A DNA stretch of 64,000 bases from an uncultured Bacteroidales bacterium (GCA_902776955.1 CACYSG010000018.1:1-64000); one strand, 5' to 3'; positions 7,818-15,929 are shown, numbered from the stretch's first letter. The notes: a model not told the origin generated them from the letters alone. Numbers and translations: made by a program.

Positions 7818-8828
7818 ATGACGATGAAAAGATTATTGATTTTTGCGTTATTGATGGCGATGATGATGCCGTTGCAGGCGGGCAAACATAAAGATGACGG
7901 CCCGGTGGTGGCCGCCTATGTGACCGGATGGAACGAGGACATGCCCATACCGGACTGTTCGGTACTGACTCACATCAACTATGCCTTTGGCAAAGTGAAC
8001 AAGACCTTTGACGGCGTGACCGTCCAGCGGCCTGAACGTTTGCGCCAGCTCGCGGAACTCAAGAGGGATCATGAGATTTATGTCGTGTTGAGCATCGGGG
8101 GATGGACCGCCGGCGGCTTCAGCGAGATGGCGTCGACCCAGAGGCGGCGCAAGCTCTTTGCCAAGGACTGCAAACGCATTGTCAAGGAATATGGCCTTGA
8201 CGGCATCGACATTGATTGGGAATATCCCAGCAGTAGCGAGGCCGGCATCGTTTCCTCACCCGCCGACATCGACAACTTCACACAGCTGATGCGCGAACTG
8301 CGCAAGGCCTTGGGCAAGGAATACCTGCTGTCCTGCGCGACGGTTGCCGACGCTAAATTCGTGGATTTCAGGGCGATTGAGCCCTATGTCGACCTGGTGA
8401 ACATCATGATGTATGACGTGGGCAACCCGCCCTATCACCACGCCGCGCTCTACCGTAGCGACAAGTCGGGCCGCGTCACCGCACAAGAAGCCCTCCAGGC
8501 CCACCTCGACGCCGGCATGCCCGTCAACAAACTCGTGTTGGGCGTGCCTTTCTATGGCCGCTCGGTCAAGGGATTTGGCGACACAGCCTACGGAGCCCTC
8601 ATCAAGCGCACCGACGTCACTCGCATGTGGGATGACGTCGCCAAGGCCCCCTATCTGGTCAAGGACGGGGAATTTGTCTGCACCTACGAGGAAGCCGAGT
8701 CACTGGCATGGAAGTGCCGCTTCGTCAAGGAAACAGGCATGCGCGGCATGATGTATTGGGAATACCGCTGCGACGATGAGGCCGGCACCCTACGCAACAC
8801 CGTCTGGACCGGCATCACCTCCCACTAA
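7818..8828 (+). CDS. Glycoside hydrolase family 18 protein (chitinase-like)
   Basis: A secreted GH18 enzyme of about 336 residues. It should hydrolyse beta-1,4-linked N-acetylglucosamine in chitin-like or N-glycan substrates by substrate-assisted catalysis. After a signal peptide (MTMKRLLIFALLMAMMMPLQA), the domain starts VVAAYVTGWN. The family signature DGIDIDWEYP is complete, with E135 as acid/base. LSIGGWTAGGFSEM is the second conserved strand and MMYDVGNPP matches the MxYD region. GMMYWEYRCDD near the end replaces the usual GxMxWxxxxD. ATG 7818 is used rather than upstream non-ATG codons. Length fits single-domain Bacteroidetes GH18 proteins. Confidence 0.9.
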   Translation: MTMKRLLIFALLMAMMMPLQAGKHKDDGPVVAAYVTGWNEDMPIPDCSVLTHINYAFGKVNKTFDGVTVQRPERLRQLAELKRDHEIYVVLSIGGWTAGGFSEMASTQRRRKLFAKDCKRIVKEYGLDGIDIDWEYPSSSEAGIVSSPADIDNFTQLMRELRKALGKEYLLSCATVADAKFVDFRAIEPYVDLVNIMMYDVGNPPYHHAALYRSDKSGRVTAQEALQAHLDAGMPVNKLVLGVPFYGRSVKGFGDTAYGALIKRTDVTRMWDDVAKAPYLVKDGEFVCTYEEAESLAWKCRFVKETGMRGMMYWEYRCDDEAGTLRNTVWTGITSH

Positions 8829-8920
8829 TCTTTTTTCAGGCACATTCTTTGTGCCGATATAGATAAAGGTATCTTGAGCTATTGCGTTTCTCGGGAATAA
8901 ATAGTATCTTCGCCCAATAA

Positions 8921-10615
8921 ATGATGATGAACATGGAACAGATCAAGCGATTTCTGATATTGTTGGCGGTCATGGCGCTCTGCCTGCCGCATGGAGAAGC
9001 CTGCACGAGCATCCTCGTGGGCAAGAAGGCGAGTGCCGACGGCTCGGTGCTGTGCACCTACAACATCGACTCGTGGGGCGCCTGCCACAAGATGTACCGC
9101 TACGAGGCGGGGAACCATCCCTCTGGCACGATGCGCAAGATTTATGACCGCGACTCGCGTGTGTACCACGGGGAGATACCCGAGGCACCCGAGACCTATC
9201 TGGTCACTGGCAACATCAACGAGTGGCAGGTGGCTATCGGCGAATCGACGTTCGAGGGACGTGAGGAACTGATTGATGACACGGGTATCATCGACTACGG
9301 ATCACTCATGGACCTGGGACTGCAACGCGCCCGCACGGCGCGCGAGGCCATCGCTGTGATGACGGGCCTTGCCGAGCAGTATGGCTTCTGCAGCTCGGGC
9401 GAGTCGTTCACGGTGTGCGATCCCGATGAGGCGTGGGTCCTCGAGATGTCGGGTTGTGGACCGGGCAGCAAGAGCGTCGTGTGGATTGCCGTGCGTGTCC
9501 CCGACAATGCGGTGATGGCACATGCCAACCAGAGCCGCATCCGCCGGGTGGACCTGAAAGACAAAGCCCATGTGATGATTTCGCCCAACTGCATCAAGTT
9601 TGCTCGTGAGCGAGGCTATTTCAAAGGTAAAGACAGCGAGTTCAGCTTCTGTGACGCCTACAATCCGCCCACTTTCGGCGGTCGGCGTCTTGGCGACTCC
9701 CGCGTCTGGGCCATCTACCGTCATCTGGCAACGGGCATGGACCGCTACCTGCCCTACGTCGAGGGCAAGCTGCCCATGAGCGAGGTGGAGCCGTTGCCCA
9801 TGTGGATCATCCCCGACAAGCCTGTTGCTGTGCGTGACGTTATCGCGTGTCTGCAGGACCGTTTCGAGGGAACGCCCTTTGCCATGGACGACGACCCGGG
9901 TGCGGGAATCTACGACAGTCCTTTCCGTCCGCAGCCGTCGCGCTATGACGATGATGGCACGACCCTGTTCCACGAGCGCTCGGTGGCAACGACGCACACC
10001 GCCTTCACCTGGGTGTGCCAGTTGCGAGGTTTCATGCCGCGCGAGGTGGGCGGCATCATCTGGTGGGGCAACGACGACAGCGGCATGGTGGCCTATACGC
10101 CGGTCTATTGCTGTGCCAACCGTGTGCCGCACTGCTACAACGACCCCAAGGCCGATGCCTATACCTTCAGCGACGAGAGCGCCTACTGGGTGTGCAACTG
10201 GGTCAGCAATATGGTCTATCCCCGCTGGAGCCTGCTCTATCCCGAACTGCAGCAGGTGCGAGACTCGCTACAGGCCAGCTATTTCGCCCGTCAACCCGAG
10301 GTCGAGGCACGGGCCCTTGAATTGATGAAGGGCAACCGTAGCGCAGCGCTCGATCTGTTGACCGACTACGGCTGCGAGTTGGGCGACCAGATGGTGAAGC
10401 GCTGGCGGCAGATGGCCTATCACATGATTGTGAAGTATAATGACGGCGTCATCCGGCAGGAGGAGAACGGACAGTACCTGCGCAACTCCAGCGGTTTCCG
10501 CCCACGCCTCACCCGTCCCGGCATGAGCGACAAGGTGCGCCGGCGCATCCATGAGTCCACCGGCACCCGCTTCGAGGTTCCACCGACCGACAGCCTGGAC
10601 ACCTCCTATATGTAA
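8921..10615 (+). CDS. Secreted dipeptidase-like peptidase, family C69
   Basis: A peptidase of the C69 (U34) family of N-terminal nucleophile hydrolases, 564 residues. The signal peptide ends at GEA, so Cys28 of CTSILVGKKASADGS becomes the N-terminal nucleophile; CTxxxxGKxAxxDGS is the family hallmark. Conserved internal blocks include GESTFEGREEL, SCDPDEAW-like FTVCDPDEAWVLEM and RVPDNAVMAHANQSRI. Related proteins cleave dipeptides in the periplasm. A TATCTTCG box (8904-8911) may be its -7 element. Four Met codons lie within the first five residues, so the exact start is uncertain by a few residues. Confidence 0.88.
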   Translation: MMMNMEQIKRFLILLAVMALCLPHGEACTSILVGKKASADGSVLCTYNIDSWGACHKMYRYEAGNHPSGTMRKIYDRDSRVYHGEIPEAPETYLVTGNINEWQVAIGESTFEGREELIDDTGIIDYGSLMDLGLQRARTAREAIAVMTGLAEQYGFCSSGESFTVCDPDEAWVLEMSGCGPGSKSVVWIAVRVPDNAVMAHANQSRIRRVDLKDKAHVMISPNCIKFARERGYFKGKDSEFSFCDAYNPPTFGGRRLGDSRVWAIYRHLATGMDRYLPYVEGKLPMSEVEPLPMWIIPDKPVAVRDVIACLQDRFEGTPFAMDDDPGAGIYDSPFRPQPSRYDDDGTTLFHERSVATTHTAFTWVCQLRGFMPREVGGIIWWGNDDSGMVAYTPVYCCANRVPHCYNDPKADAYTFSDESAYWVCNWVSNMVYPRWSLLYPELQQVRDSLQASYFARQPEVEARALELMKGNRSAALDLLTDYGCELGDQMVKRWRQMAYHMIVKYNDGVIRQEENGQYLRNSSGFRPRLTRPGMSDKVRRRIHESTGTRFEVPPTDSLDTSYM

Positions 10616-10664
10616 TACACAATACCATCGTCGAGATGAATAACACGTTAACAGAGGAATTAAA

Positions 10665-11045
10665 ATGGAAGACGAGAACAAGTTAAAGGAAAAATTGGGT
10701 TTGAGGCCCGATGAGGACTATCTGTGCTTTTCCCGTATGGGAGGAGCCGGCGTCATCATGTGTAAAGATTGTGGCCATGAAGAGGAAATTGTCAGCTTCA
10801 CCCATGGCATGATGTCATGCGATATCGGCAGGCAGTGCCCTCATTGCCATGCCTTTGTTGTAGAGCACAATGAGGGAAAGTCGTTTCACCAATTTGGCGA
10901 AGCGGCCAGCGATTTCATCTGCCCGGAATGTGGCGCTGTCATCAGGAAAAAGGAAGAAGACTTCCTGAAAGGCAACGACGACCCGCTTTTCTGTCCCAAA
11001 TGTCACAGTCCCCGCTTGCAATACTTGATGAGTTTCATCACGTGA
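10665..11045 (+). CDS. Small zinc-ribbon protein
   Basis: A 126-residue cytoplasmic protein with no signal peptide. It has several Cys pairs typical of zinc ribbons: CKDCGHE (about residue 27), CPHCHAF, CPECGAVI and CPKCHSP near the C-terminus. Two zinc ribbons, or one split ribbon plus one C-terminal, are plausible. This is a metal-binding fold, not a known enzyme; the function is unknown. It starts 49 bases after the C69 peptidase gene and ends with a strong terminator, so it may be the last gene of that transcript. Confidence 0.7.
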   Translation: MEDENKLKEKLGLRPDEDYLCFSRMGGAGVIMCKDCGHEEEIVSFTHGMMSCDIGRQCPHCHAFVVEHNEGKSFHQFGEAASDFICPECGAVIRKKEEDFLKGNDDPLFCPKCHSPRLQYLMSFIT

Positions 11046-11070
11046 AAAACAGAGCGGTGACAAGAGAAAA

Positions 11071-11107
11071 AGTCATCAAAGGGAACCCTCCCTTCGATGA
11101 CTTTTTT
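11071..11107 (+). terminator. Rho-independent terminator after the zinc-ribbon gene
   Basis: AGTCATC-A-AAGGGA and TCCCTT-C-GATGACT form a stem around a 4-base loop, followed by TTTTT. Confidence 0.85.
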
Positions 11108-11122
11108 ATTGATAACTAATAT

Positions 11123-11287
11123 TGTCCGGTAAACATCGTTCAAGAAATGAATCATGCAGGGAGATTTGTTTATGCGAGCGAAACACCCTGAGGGTGTCAT
11201 CTGAGTCCCAAAGCAAGCCCCAATACTGGTTAATATCTATCGTCAACTATCAATCAATGAATCAGAACAATCTTATAGACTTTTCCC
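11123..11287. repeat. Dispersed repeat, TGTCCGGTAAACATCG family (short copy)
   Basis: It begins TGTCCGGTAAACATCGTTCA, contains GCGAGCGAAACACCC and ends GACTTTTCCC. The larger copy at 43689-44045 shares all these blocks but carries about 180 extra bases in the middle. A fragment is found at 53384-53420. Confidence 0.75.
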
Positions 11288-11357
11288 TGAAATGTTCCCA
11301 TTGTTGTGACTATGTTCTACATAATCTATCAGTTTTGAGTCTTATAGGCGTAGGGAT

Positions 11358-11774
11358 CTACGAGTTGCTCATGGTGCTGTTGTCTTCTGCATCTTGCGAA
11401 TCGTTGATAGCATCAGGGACAGTGTCATTGAATCCACCTATATAAATGGAATCAGTTTCATTTGCTTCAATTACACATGTGCTATCTTCATTTTCAACCT
11501 CAAGATATCCTTGAATTTGTGGTCCTATACACGATGTCAGGGAAAGAGATGCTAGCCCCATGCTTATGCCGACAACGGCGACCTTTCTCATTGAAGGGCT
11601 TTTTCTAGAGATTTCTTGCTCTAGATAGCGCAGTTCACTGTCACAAGCAGGACAAGTTCCAGCGCAATCACCCTCATGGTGGCATTCTCTGGGTGAATAC
11701 TTAATGCCGTATGTCCGTGCAATTTCAAGCCTGATTTGCTTGAGCTGTTTGCAGATTTCTTTGCCTTTTTTCAT
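11358..11774 (-). CDS. Cys-cluster protein with a membrane or lipid anchor (cassette gene 7)
   Basis: A 138-residue protein. The N-terminal helix (MKKGKEICKQLKQIRLEIA) is followed by a Cys cluster C31-x5-C37-x3-C41-x2-C44 (CHHEGDCAGTCPAC) and ELRYLEQEI. I recall similar N-terminal modules in uncharacterised Bacteroides proteins. Residues 65-82 are hydrophobic and end in LSLTSC, lipobox-like but internal. The acidic C-terminal tail would then lie outside the membrane. It lies 12 bases after the frameshifted peptide gene, at the end of the cassette starting at 14093. Function unknown; metal binding by the Cys cluster is an inference. Confidence 0.7.
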   Translation of the reverse strand: MKKGKEICKQLKQIRLEIARTYGIKYSPRECHHEGDCAGTCPACDSELRYLEQEISRKSPSMRKVAVVGISMGLASLSLTSCIGPQIQGYLEVENEDSTCVIEANETDSIYIGGFNDTVPDAINDSQDAEDNSTMSNS

Positions 11775-11786
11775 TTTATGTGTAGT

Positions 11787-11971
11787 TTAGTTGGTTAATA
11801 ATTTAGAGTCATACAGGTCGCTGGGGGCGATGACGAGTTGGTCTTTGCTGATGCCGCGTTTGGACAGTTGCTTTTCCATGCCGTGCAGGTTATAGTCACT
11901 CACGGGGCGAGGCTCGCAAAGTTCCCTAACACTAGTAGCAGTAGAGATGTAAATACAATGATTCTTTTCAT
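11787..11971 (-). pseudogene. Small exported peptide gene with an apparent frameshift (cassette gene 6)
   Basis: From ATG 11971 the frame encodes a clear signal peptide (MKRIIVFTSLLLLVLGNFAS) and then hits a stop at LAP. One base out of frame, the sequence continues RPVSDYNLHGMEKQLSKRG to a stop at 11787, 12 bases before the next gene. The two halves together would be a ~60-residue exported peptide. A single-base indel near 11905-11915 explains this: a true mutation, an assembly error or programmed frameshifting. The gene fits the tight spacing of the cassette, which argues that it was functional recently. Confidence 0.55.
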
Positions 11972-11994
11972 GATGATTATTTGGGGAATGGGAA

Positions 11995-12498
11995 TTAGGA
12001 TAAATAATTATACCACAATCGATTGATAATCCACTTGCGTGGAATGGTAATCTCAAACCAGAGCCACATCACCAGGGCGATGATAATGGACAGCACGCAG
12101 TAAATCCACAGGTTGACCTCGATGTAGGTCATATTGAGTTGGCTGGCAATGGCTTTCAAATCCACGACGCAGGCCATGAACTGTTCATGAATGGTACTGA
12201 GGTGCAGATGTACCAGGTTTGGCTGAGTATAGAGATGGTAGAACTCCTTGCTGATGAGCCAGAAGGCACAGGTCGTGATGCCTGATGCCGTCAGATTGAT
12301 CGTGTTCCACAACGTGAGTTTCTTGCACCAGTTGTAAAACGCGATGAGTGTGATCACGGCCGGCATCGCCGTGATCAGTGCTGGCCAGAAGTAAATGCAG
12401 ACATAGACGCTGATCGTCTCGTAGTCAAGTCCCAATACAAGGCCCGTCAGGTAAAGAATGCCGCACAGGGCATAATAGATAAGTTCTTGGAATGTCAT
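11995..12498 (-). CDS. Multi-spanning membrane protein (cassette gene 5)
   Basis: A 167-residue protein with about four transmembrane segments: near residues 5-25 (LIYYALCGILYLTGLVLGL), 30-54, 65-85 and 130-150 (LWIYCVLSIIIALVMWLWF). A soluble loop lies between segments 3 and 4. No known family. It overlaps gene 4 of the cassette by 4 bases (ATGA), which implies translational coupling. It may anchor or present the exported cassette products; this is inferred from context only. Confidence 0.7.
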   Translation of the reverse strand: MTFQELIYYALCGILYLTGLVLGLDYETISVYVCIYFWPALITAMPAVITLIAFYNWCKKLTLWNTINLTASGITTCAFWLISKEFYHLYTQPNLVHLHLSTIHEQFMACVVDLKAIASQLNMTYIEVNLWIYCVLSIIIALVMWLWFEITIPRKWIINRLWYNYLS

Positions 12499-12671
12499 TT
12501 TCTTGCTTTTTTATTGAGAAATTGAACACCGAGCCTCAGCGCCGAAACAGCAACCACCAGCATGGCAAGCATGAGACCATAGAAAAAGATGCGGATCATG
12601 AAATACTCATTCATTGTGGCACTGAGTGCCTTGTTCAGCATCGCATCAATTACATTCAACAGAGTTTCCAT
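12495..12671 (-). CDS. Small single-span membrane protein (cassette gene 4)
   Basis: 58 residues from ATG 12671 (METLLNVIDAMLNKALSATM). An amphipathic N-terminal helix, one transmembrane segment (IRIFFYGLMLAMLVVAVSAL) and a basic tail (LNKKARK) are visible. The longer in-frame reading is rejected because it overlaps gene 3 and is not protein-like. It lies 13 bases after the transglutaminase-like gene and overlaps gene 5 by 4 bases. Its layout resembles gene 2 of the cassette. Function unknown. Confidence 0.6.
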   Translation of the reverse strand: METLLNVIDAMLNKALSATMNEYFMIRIFFYGLMLAMLVVAVSALRLGVQFLNKKARK

Positions 12672-12684
12672 TGTTGTTGATGAT

Positions 12685-13218
12685 TTAGTTTGTTGTTGAT
12701 AAGCATTTCTTGCCCAGGACATCATAGATGCTTGGGTCGAAATAGTAGGTTCTTGAACCTGTGACCAACTCCACAAAGTCATGGTCTTTCACGAAGTTTT
12801 TGTAACTATCTTTTGGAGCAACTGCTTTGAGTGCTTTACACCAGTTGATCCCGTGAGACTCGATGTAACCGACAACAGGCTTCGCTTGGCCGATAATCCC
12901 GTTTCCAGCTAGCGCCTGGTTGCAGATGCCGGCACACAACTGGGCATACCCCACACAGTTGGCTTTCCCCATATCCATCTCATTGTATCGTGAAAACCGG
13001 AGCCGTGAAGCTGTGAGTTTCAAGCTATAGTCAATGATCTGCTCAACGTTCATGCCCCTGGTTTCCTGTTCCACTTGCGTCTTTAGAGACTTTGATAGTT
13101 TACAGATTTTCGGCCTGTCACCCGTTTTAATCAGTGTGAATGATGACAACGCTATCGTAAGTGAAAAAATGACCACCACCAGGAGCAATTTGCCGATCAT
13201 GCGTTTGCTATTTTTCAT
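12685..13218 (-). CDS. Membrane-anchored transglutaminase-like protein (cassette gene 3)
   Basis: A 177-residue protein starting MKNSKRMIGKLLLVVVIFSL, an N-terminal anchor or signal. The remainder fits a small transglutaminase-like cysteine hydrolase. Cys88 lies in KANCVGYAQLCAG (compare the CxGYA block of the family), His146 in KDHDFVELVTG and Asp161 in YYFDPSI, in the correct order and with roughly correct spacing. Bacterial members are often peptidases or amidases rather than cross-linkers. It overlaps gene 2 by 11 bases. The assignment is from motif order only and lacks a full-length match. Confidence 0.55.
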   Translation of the reverse strand: MKNSKRMIGKLLLVVVIFSLTIALSSFTLIKTGDRPKICKLSKSLKTQVEQETRGMNVEQIIDYSLKLTASRLRFSRYNEMDMGKANCVGYAQLCAGICNQALAGNGIIGQAKPVVGYIESHGINWCKALKAVAPKDSYKNFVKDHDFVELVTGSRTYYFDPSIYDVLGKKCLSTTN

Positions 13219-13417
13219 TGTTGATGTAGCGTTTATTATAATGTTTGTGTAGCATGAGCACAATCTTGATCAACGCATAGATTATCAGCACTTGAACAAC
13301 ACAGGGAATGATGAAAAACACCAGTATAAAGTTGAAAGTGCCAATCAGGATATCTGTATCACTGGAAGCGTGCTCAACAAAATAAGCGAACTGCTCAAAT
13401 TGCAAGAGTTGTGGCAT
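13208..13417 (-). CDS. Small membrane protein (cassette gene 2)
   Basis: 69 residues from ATG 13417 (MPQLLQFEQFAYFVEHASSD). It has one long or two short hydrophobic segments (ILIGTFNFILVFFIIPCVV, QVLIIYALIKIVLML) and a basic C-terminus (HKHYNKRYINNEK). The upstream in-frame extension is discarded because it lies inside the protease gene. It is 13 bases downstream of the archaemetzincin-like gene and overlaps gene 3. Function unknown. Confidence 0.6.
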   Translation of the reverse strand: MPQLLQFEQFAYFVEHASSDTDILIGTFNFILVFFIIPCVVQVLIIYALIKIVLMLHKHYNKRYINNEK

Positions 13418-13430
13418 AACGATAAAAGCG

Positions 13431-14093
13431 TTATTTTGGAATATATCTGGCGCATGAGTCACAAAAGTGGCGCTCTGGCGGGAGGTTAGGCTTGCCGTTG
13501 GCATCCACCATGAAGCAGCTGCTGTCGTTGTTGGGGCAGTGGGGAAGTCCCAGATAGCCATGGCCGAACTCGTGCAGGACGACTTTCCAGAACTGTGACT
13601 TGTCTTTCACCCTGAAGGTGGAAATCACACAGTTGGATTTATTGAGGTAGGACAGTCCGAGGATGCCCCAATCCTCATATCCATGAACAGATGTCGAGAT
13701 GTCCTTGTCGGTCAATCCGATGACAACGTCGCCAGGTTGCTTTATCATGCCTTGCTGCTGATCCAGGATTTTGCTGGCACGATAGCGAGTCTTAGCGTTG
13801 TTCATCAGGCCCTCGGTCAATGGCCTATTCGGCATAACTTGAACCTCGGTCACGGTAAGCCCTTTCATATGCTCGTTTAGAGCTCGTTCCAGTTGCTTGG
13901 AGACATCCAATGCTTTGTTATGCGAAAAGTCATCATAAGGTTGGATGAGTATCCTGCAATGGGGACCAACGCTATCCAGTTTCTCGTGGGATACTATTTT
14001 AACATTCTTGATTCGTTTGGCATTGTTGCTGCAACTCCAGGTGGCGCAACCCACCATCAAGGCAAATAATATGATTGTCAGATACTTGTGCAT
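13431..14093 (-). CDS. Archaemetzincin-like zinc metalloprotease lipoprotein (cassette gene 1)
   Basis: A 220-residue protease. The N-terminus has a lipobox-like ALMVGC at residues 11-16, so it is probably an exported lipoprotein. The zinc site is HEFGHGYLGLPHC (H174, E175, H178, H185, C186), followed by C193-x-M195 and C211-x2-C214, the layout of archaemetzincins (M54). VVIGLTDKDI and SNCVISTFRV are other family-like blocks. The spacing between the second and third His is one residue longer than the metzincin HExxHxxGxxH. It is the first gene of a seven-gene run and lies 37 bases after a bipartite motif shared with the ECF sigma gene. Confidence 0.75.
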   Translation of the reverse strand: MHKYLTIILFALMVGCATWSCSNNAKRIKNVKIVSHEKLDSVGPHCRILIQPYDDFSHNKALDVSKQLERALNEHMKGLTVTEVQVMPNRPLTEGLMNNAKTRYRASKILDQQQGMIKQPGDVVIGLTDKDISTSVHGYEDWGILGLSYLNKSNCVISTFRVKDKSQFWKVVLHEFGHGYLGLPHCPNNDSSCFMVDANGKPNLPPERHFCDSCARYIPK

Positions 14094-14130
14094 AATTAAA
14101 TGATTGATTTAGTTTTGTTGTTTTTATTGT

Positions 14131-14159
14131 TTATGTCAATTCGCTGTAAAAGGTAAACA
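14131..14159 (-). promoter_or_regulatory. Putative ECF promoter motif, copy 1 (cassette operon)
   Basis: Read in gene direction: TGTTTACCT, 11 bases, TTGACATAA. The last base is 37 bases before ATG 14093. Two more copies with the identical 11-base spacer are at 14279 and 15930. Confidence 0.6.
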
Positions 14160-14175
14160 GCGACAACATCTTTTT

Positions 14176-14259
14176 TTAGAAAAAGACGATAGGCTGCCTT
14201 CGCGACGCTGTGCTCGGTGGAGCAAATCCTTCATGCTGTAGTTTATAATCGATGTTCAT
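14176..14259 (-). CDS. Possible 27-residue peptide between the two promoter motifs
   Basis: A small reading frame starts MNIDYKLQHEGF and ends QPIVFF, 19 bases downstream of motif copy 2 and upstream of motif copy 1. It would explain why two motifs lie in tandem. There is no signal peptide, no visible family and no conservation evidence, so it may be chance. Confidence 0.2.
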   Translation of the reverse strand: MNIDYKLQHEGFAPPSTASRRQPIVFF

Positions 14260-14278
14260 TAAAATTGGTGTCATTTCT

Positions 14279-14307
14279 TTATGTCAAAAAGTGGCAAAAG
14301 GTAAACA
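14279..14307 (-). promoter_or_regulatory. Putative ECF promoter motif, copy 2
   Basis: TGTTTACCT, 11 bases, TTGACATAA in gene direction, 120 bases upstream of copy 1 and between the anti-sigma gene and the cassette. Confidence 0.55.
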
Positions 14308-14408
14308 ACCAAGATGTAATCATCTGTGTTCCAGCAAATAAGAATTGCCTGTAGAGCCGATAAATTCAGGCTCTACAGGCAATCCGTATCACGATATAAG
14401 AGCGAACT

Positions 14409-15206
14409 TTACTCCTTGAGTTTCTGGAGCAGGTCGGTGGCCCGTTCTACCAATATTTCATTATGACCTTGTTCTATCAGTTCATTTAGCTCATTGATGG
14501 CGCTATCTTTATCATTGGCTTTGAGAAAGGCCAGGGCTTTGTACCAATGGGTGCAGTCATTGAAGTTATCAGTGGTGTTTTTGATTTCTTCATCATCGTC
14601 GGCTCCTTTAGGACCATGTTTTGCCGTTGGCCACTCCACCTTATCGATATCATAGACCATAGCCATCATGTCTTTACTGGCTCCCTTCTTGATCTGCTGC
14701 CTGATGGATACGAATTCGTCAGGCTCATTGCCAAATGGTTGATTATATTCGTCTGCAAGGGCGGCGAGGGTGGGCTTAGTGGGCTTGGGGGCCATTTCGG
14801 TTTCTACAGGAGATTCCTCCACCTTTACTGTTTGTTTGGTTTGCTTTGTCGTCTGGGATGGATAGAATGTGTAGATACCAAGGGCGATGATAGCTGCAGC
14901 GGCGATGCCCGATGCCCATCTCATGAATGTCCACATGTGGTTGCTGCCTTTTTTGACTTGTGACGCTCGGGTGAACTCTTTCCGGCTCATCTGCTTGATG
15001 GCGTCGAGCTGGGCCTGACCTTCTCGCTGCATGCCCACTTGGGCAATCCCTTTAACCAGGATAGCCGTAGCTACCAGTCGTTCTCGCAACTCTTGATCAT
15101 TGTCAACGTCCTGTTCAAAGGCCGCACGTTCATTGTCATCCATCTGGTTGCGAAGGTAACGGTCAATCCGCTCGTCATATTCGATATATCTTTCTTCTCG
15201 TGTCAT
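14409..15206 (-). CDS. Transmembrane anti-sigma factor-like protein
   Basis: A 265-residue protein starting MTREERYIEYDERIDRYLRN, with the start inside the sigma gene's stop (4-base ATGA overlap). The N-terminal ~100 residues are a charged helical cytoplasmic domain as in anti-sigma factors (YLRNQMDDNERAAFEQDV). One transmembrane segment follows (WASGIAAAAIIALGIYTF, about 95-112). A Pro/Thr-rich linker then leads to an extracytoplasmic end with a TPR-like helical pair (HWYKALAFLKANDKDSAINE). It would hold the adjacent sigma factor until a cell envelope signal arrives. The role is inferred from gene order and topology. Confidence 0.75.
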   Translation of the reverse strand: MTREERYIEYDERIDRYLRNQMDDNERAAFEQDVDNDQELRERLVATAILVKGIAQVGMQREGQAQLDAIKQMSRKEFTRASQVKKGSNHMWTFMRWASGIAAAAIIALGIYTFYPSQTTKQTKQTVKVEESPVETEMAPKPTKPTLAALADEYNQPFGNEPDEFVSIRQQIKKGASKDMMAMVYDIDKVEWPTAKHGPKGADDDEEIKNTTDNFNDCTHWYKALAFLKANDKDSAINELNELIEQGHNEILVERATDLLQKLKE

Positions 15207-15787
15207 GATCTCATATTTTTGAGGAATTCCTCCATTGCGGTTTTCACTTTGGTCATACAACGGCTCTTCTGTGTAGTAGCCACACGGGCGTTATTGTAAT
15301 TCATCACATCGGCGATTTCTCTCATGCTGTCGCCTTCCCAATAATAATTCCACAGTATGGTTTTGCAAGGCTCCTGCATGTTGACCACGATATCATAAAT
15401 TGCCTTTTGCAACTCGTCTCGTTCCTCGTCAATATCAATGTGATGCCATCGGTCAAGGGCCTTTTGGGCGGTCGCGATGTCTACGGGGTCAATGACATCA
15501 TCAGCGCTTTGTCCTGACTGATTCTGCACAAAGGCGAACTTTGCTTTGTCTCTTTGTGCCTCAAGCCCTATATTTTTTAGTACACCTATCACATAGGTCT
15601 TCAGGCTGCTGGTTAATCTGGTCAACGTCCCGTTCTGGACTTTCTCAAACGTGACGAGCATGGCCTCCTGAGTCAAATCCTCGGGAGACAACCTTGAAGA
15701 GCCATAACGCTTGCGAGCCTCTTGCAGTACTGCTGTGCTCACTTCCTCAAGGAATCTGCTATCGATTGAAAATGGAACTTCTGCCAT
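15203..15787 (-). CDS. ECF-type RNA polymerase sigma factor
   Basis: 194 residues from ATG 15787 (an ATG at 15796 is also possible). Region 2 is seen as SPEDLTQEAMLVTFEKVQNG and following; region 4 as PCKTILWNYYWEGDSMREIA and the recognition helix YNNARVATTQKSRCM. A linker of variable sequence separates the two, as in ECF factors. It directs RNA polymerase to dedicated promoters. The gene is followed by an overlapping anti-sigma gene, and the bipartite motif lies 142 bases upstream of its start and also upstream of the cassette at 14093, suggesting autoregulation and control of that cassette. Confidence 0.85.
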   Translation of the reverse strand: MAEVPFSIDSRFLEEVSTAVLQEARKRYGSSRLSPEDLTQEAMLVTFEKVQNGTLTRLTSSLKTYVIGVLKNIGLEAQRDKAKFAFVQNQSGQSADDVIDPVDIATAQKALDRWHHIDIDEERDELQKAIYDIVVNMQEPCKTILWNYYWEGDSMREIADVMNYNNARVATTQKSRCMTKVKTAMEEFLKNMRS

Positions 15788-15929
15788 CGCTATCATGTTT
15801 TGTCTGTAGCAAAAGTAGTATTTTTTCTTATTATAATCTATCTGTTGAATAAATAATTACGAATAAAGAACTATCACAAAGCACATTATCGTGAGACGCC
15901 TTTGTCTTTAGCAATGCCCCTGTGACTAT

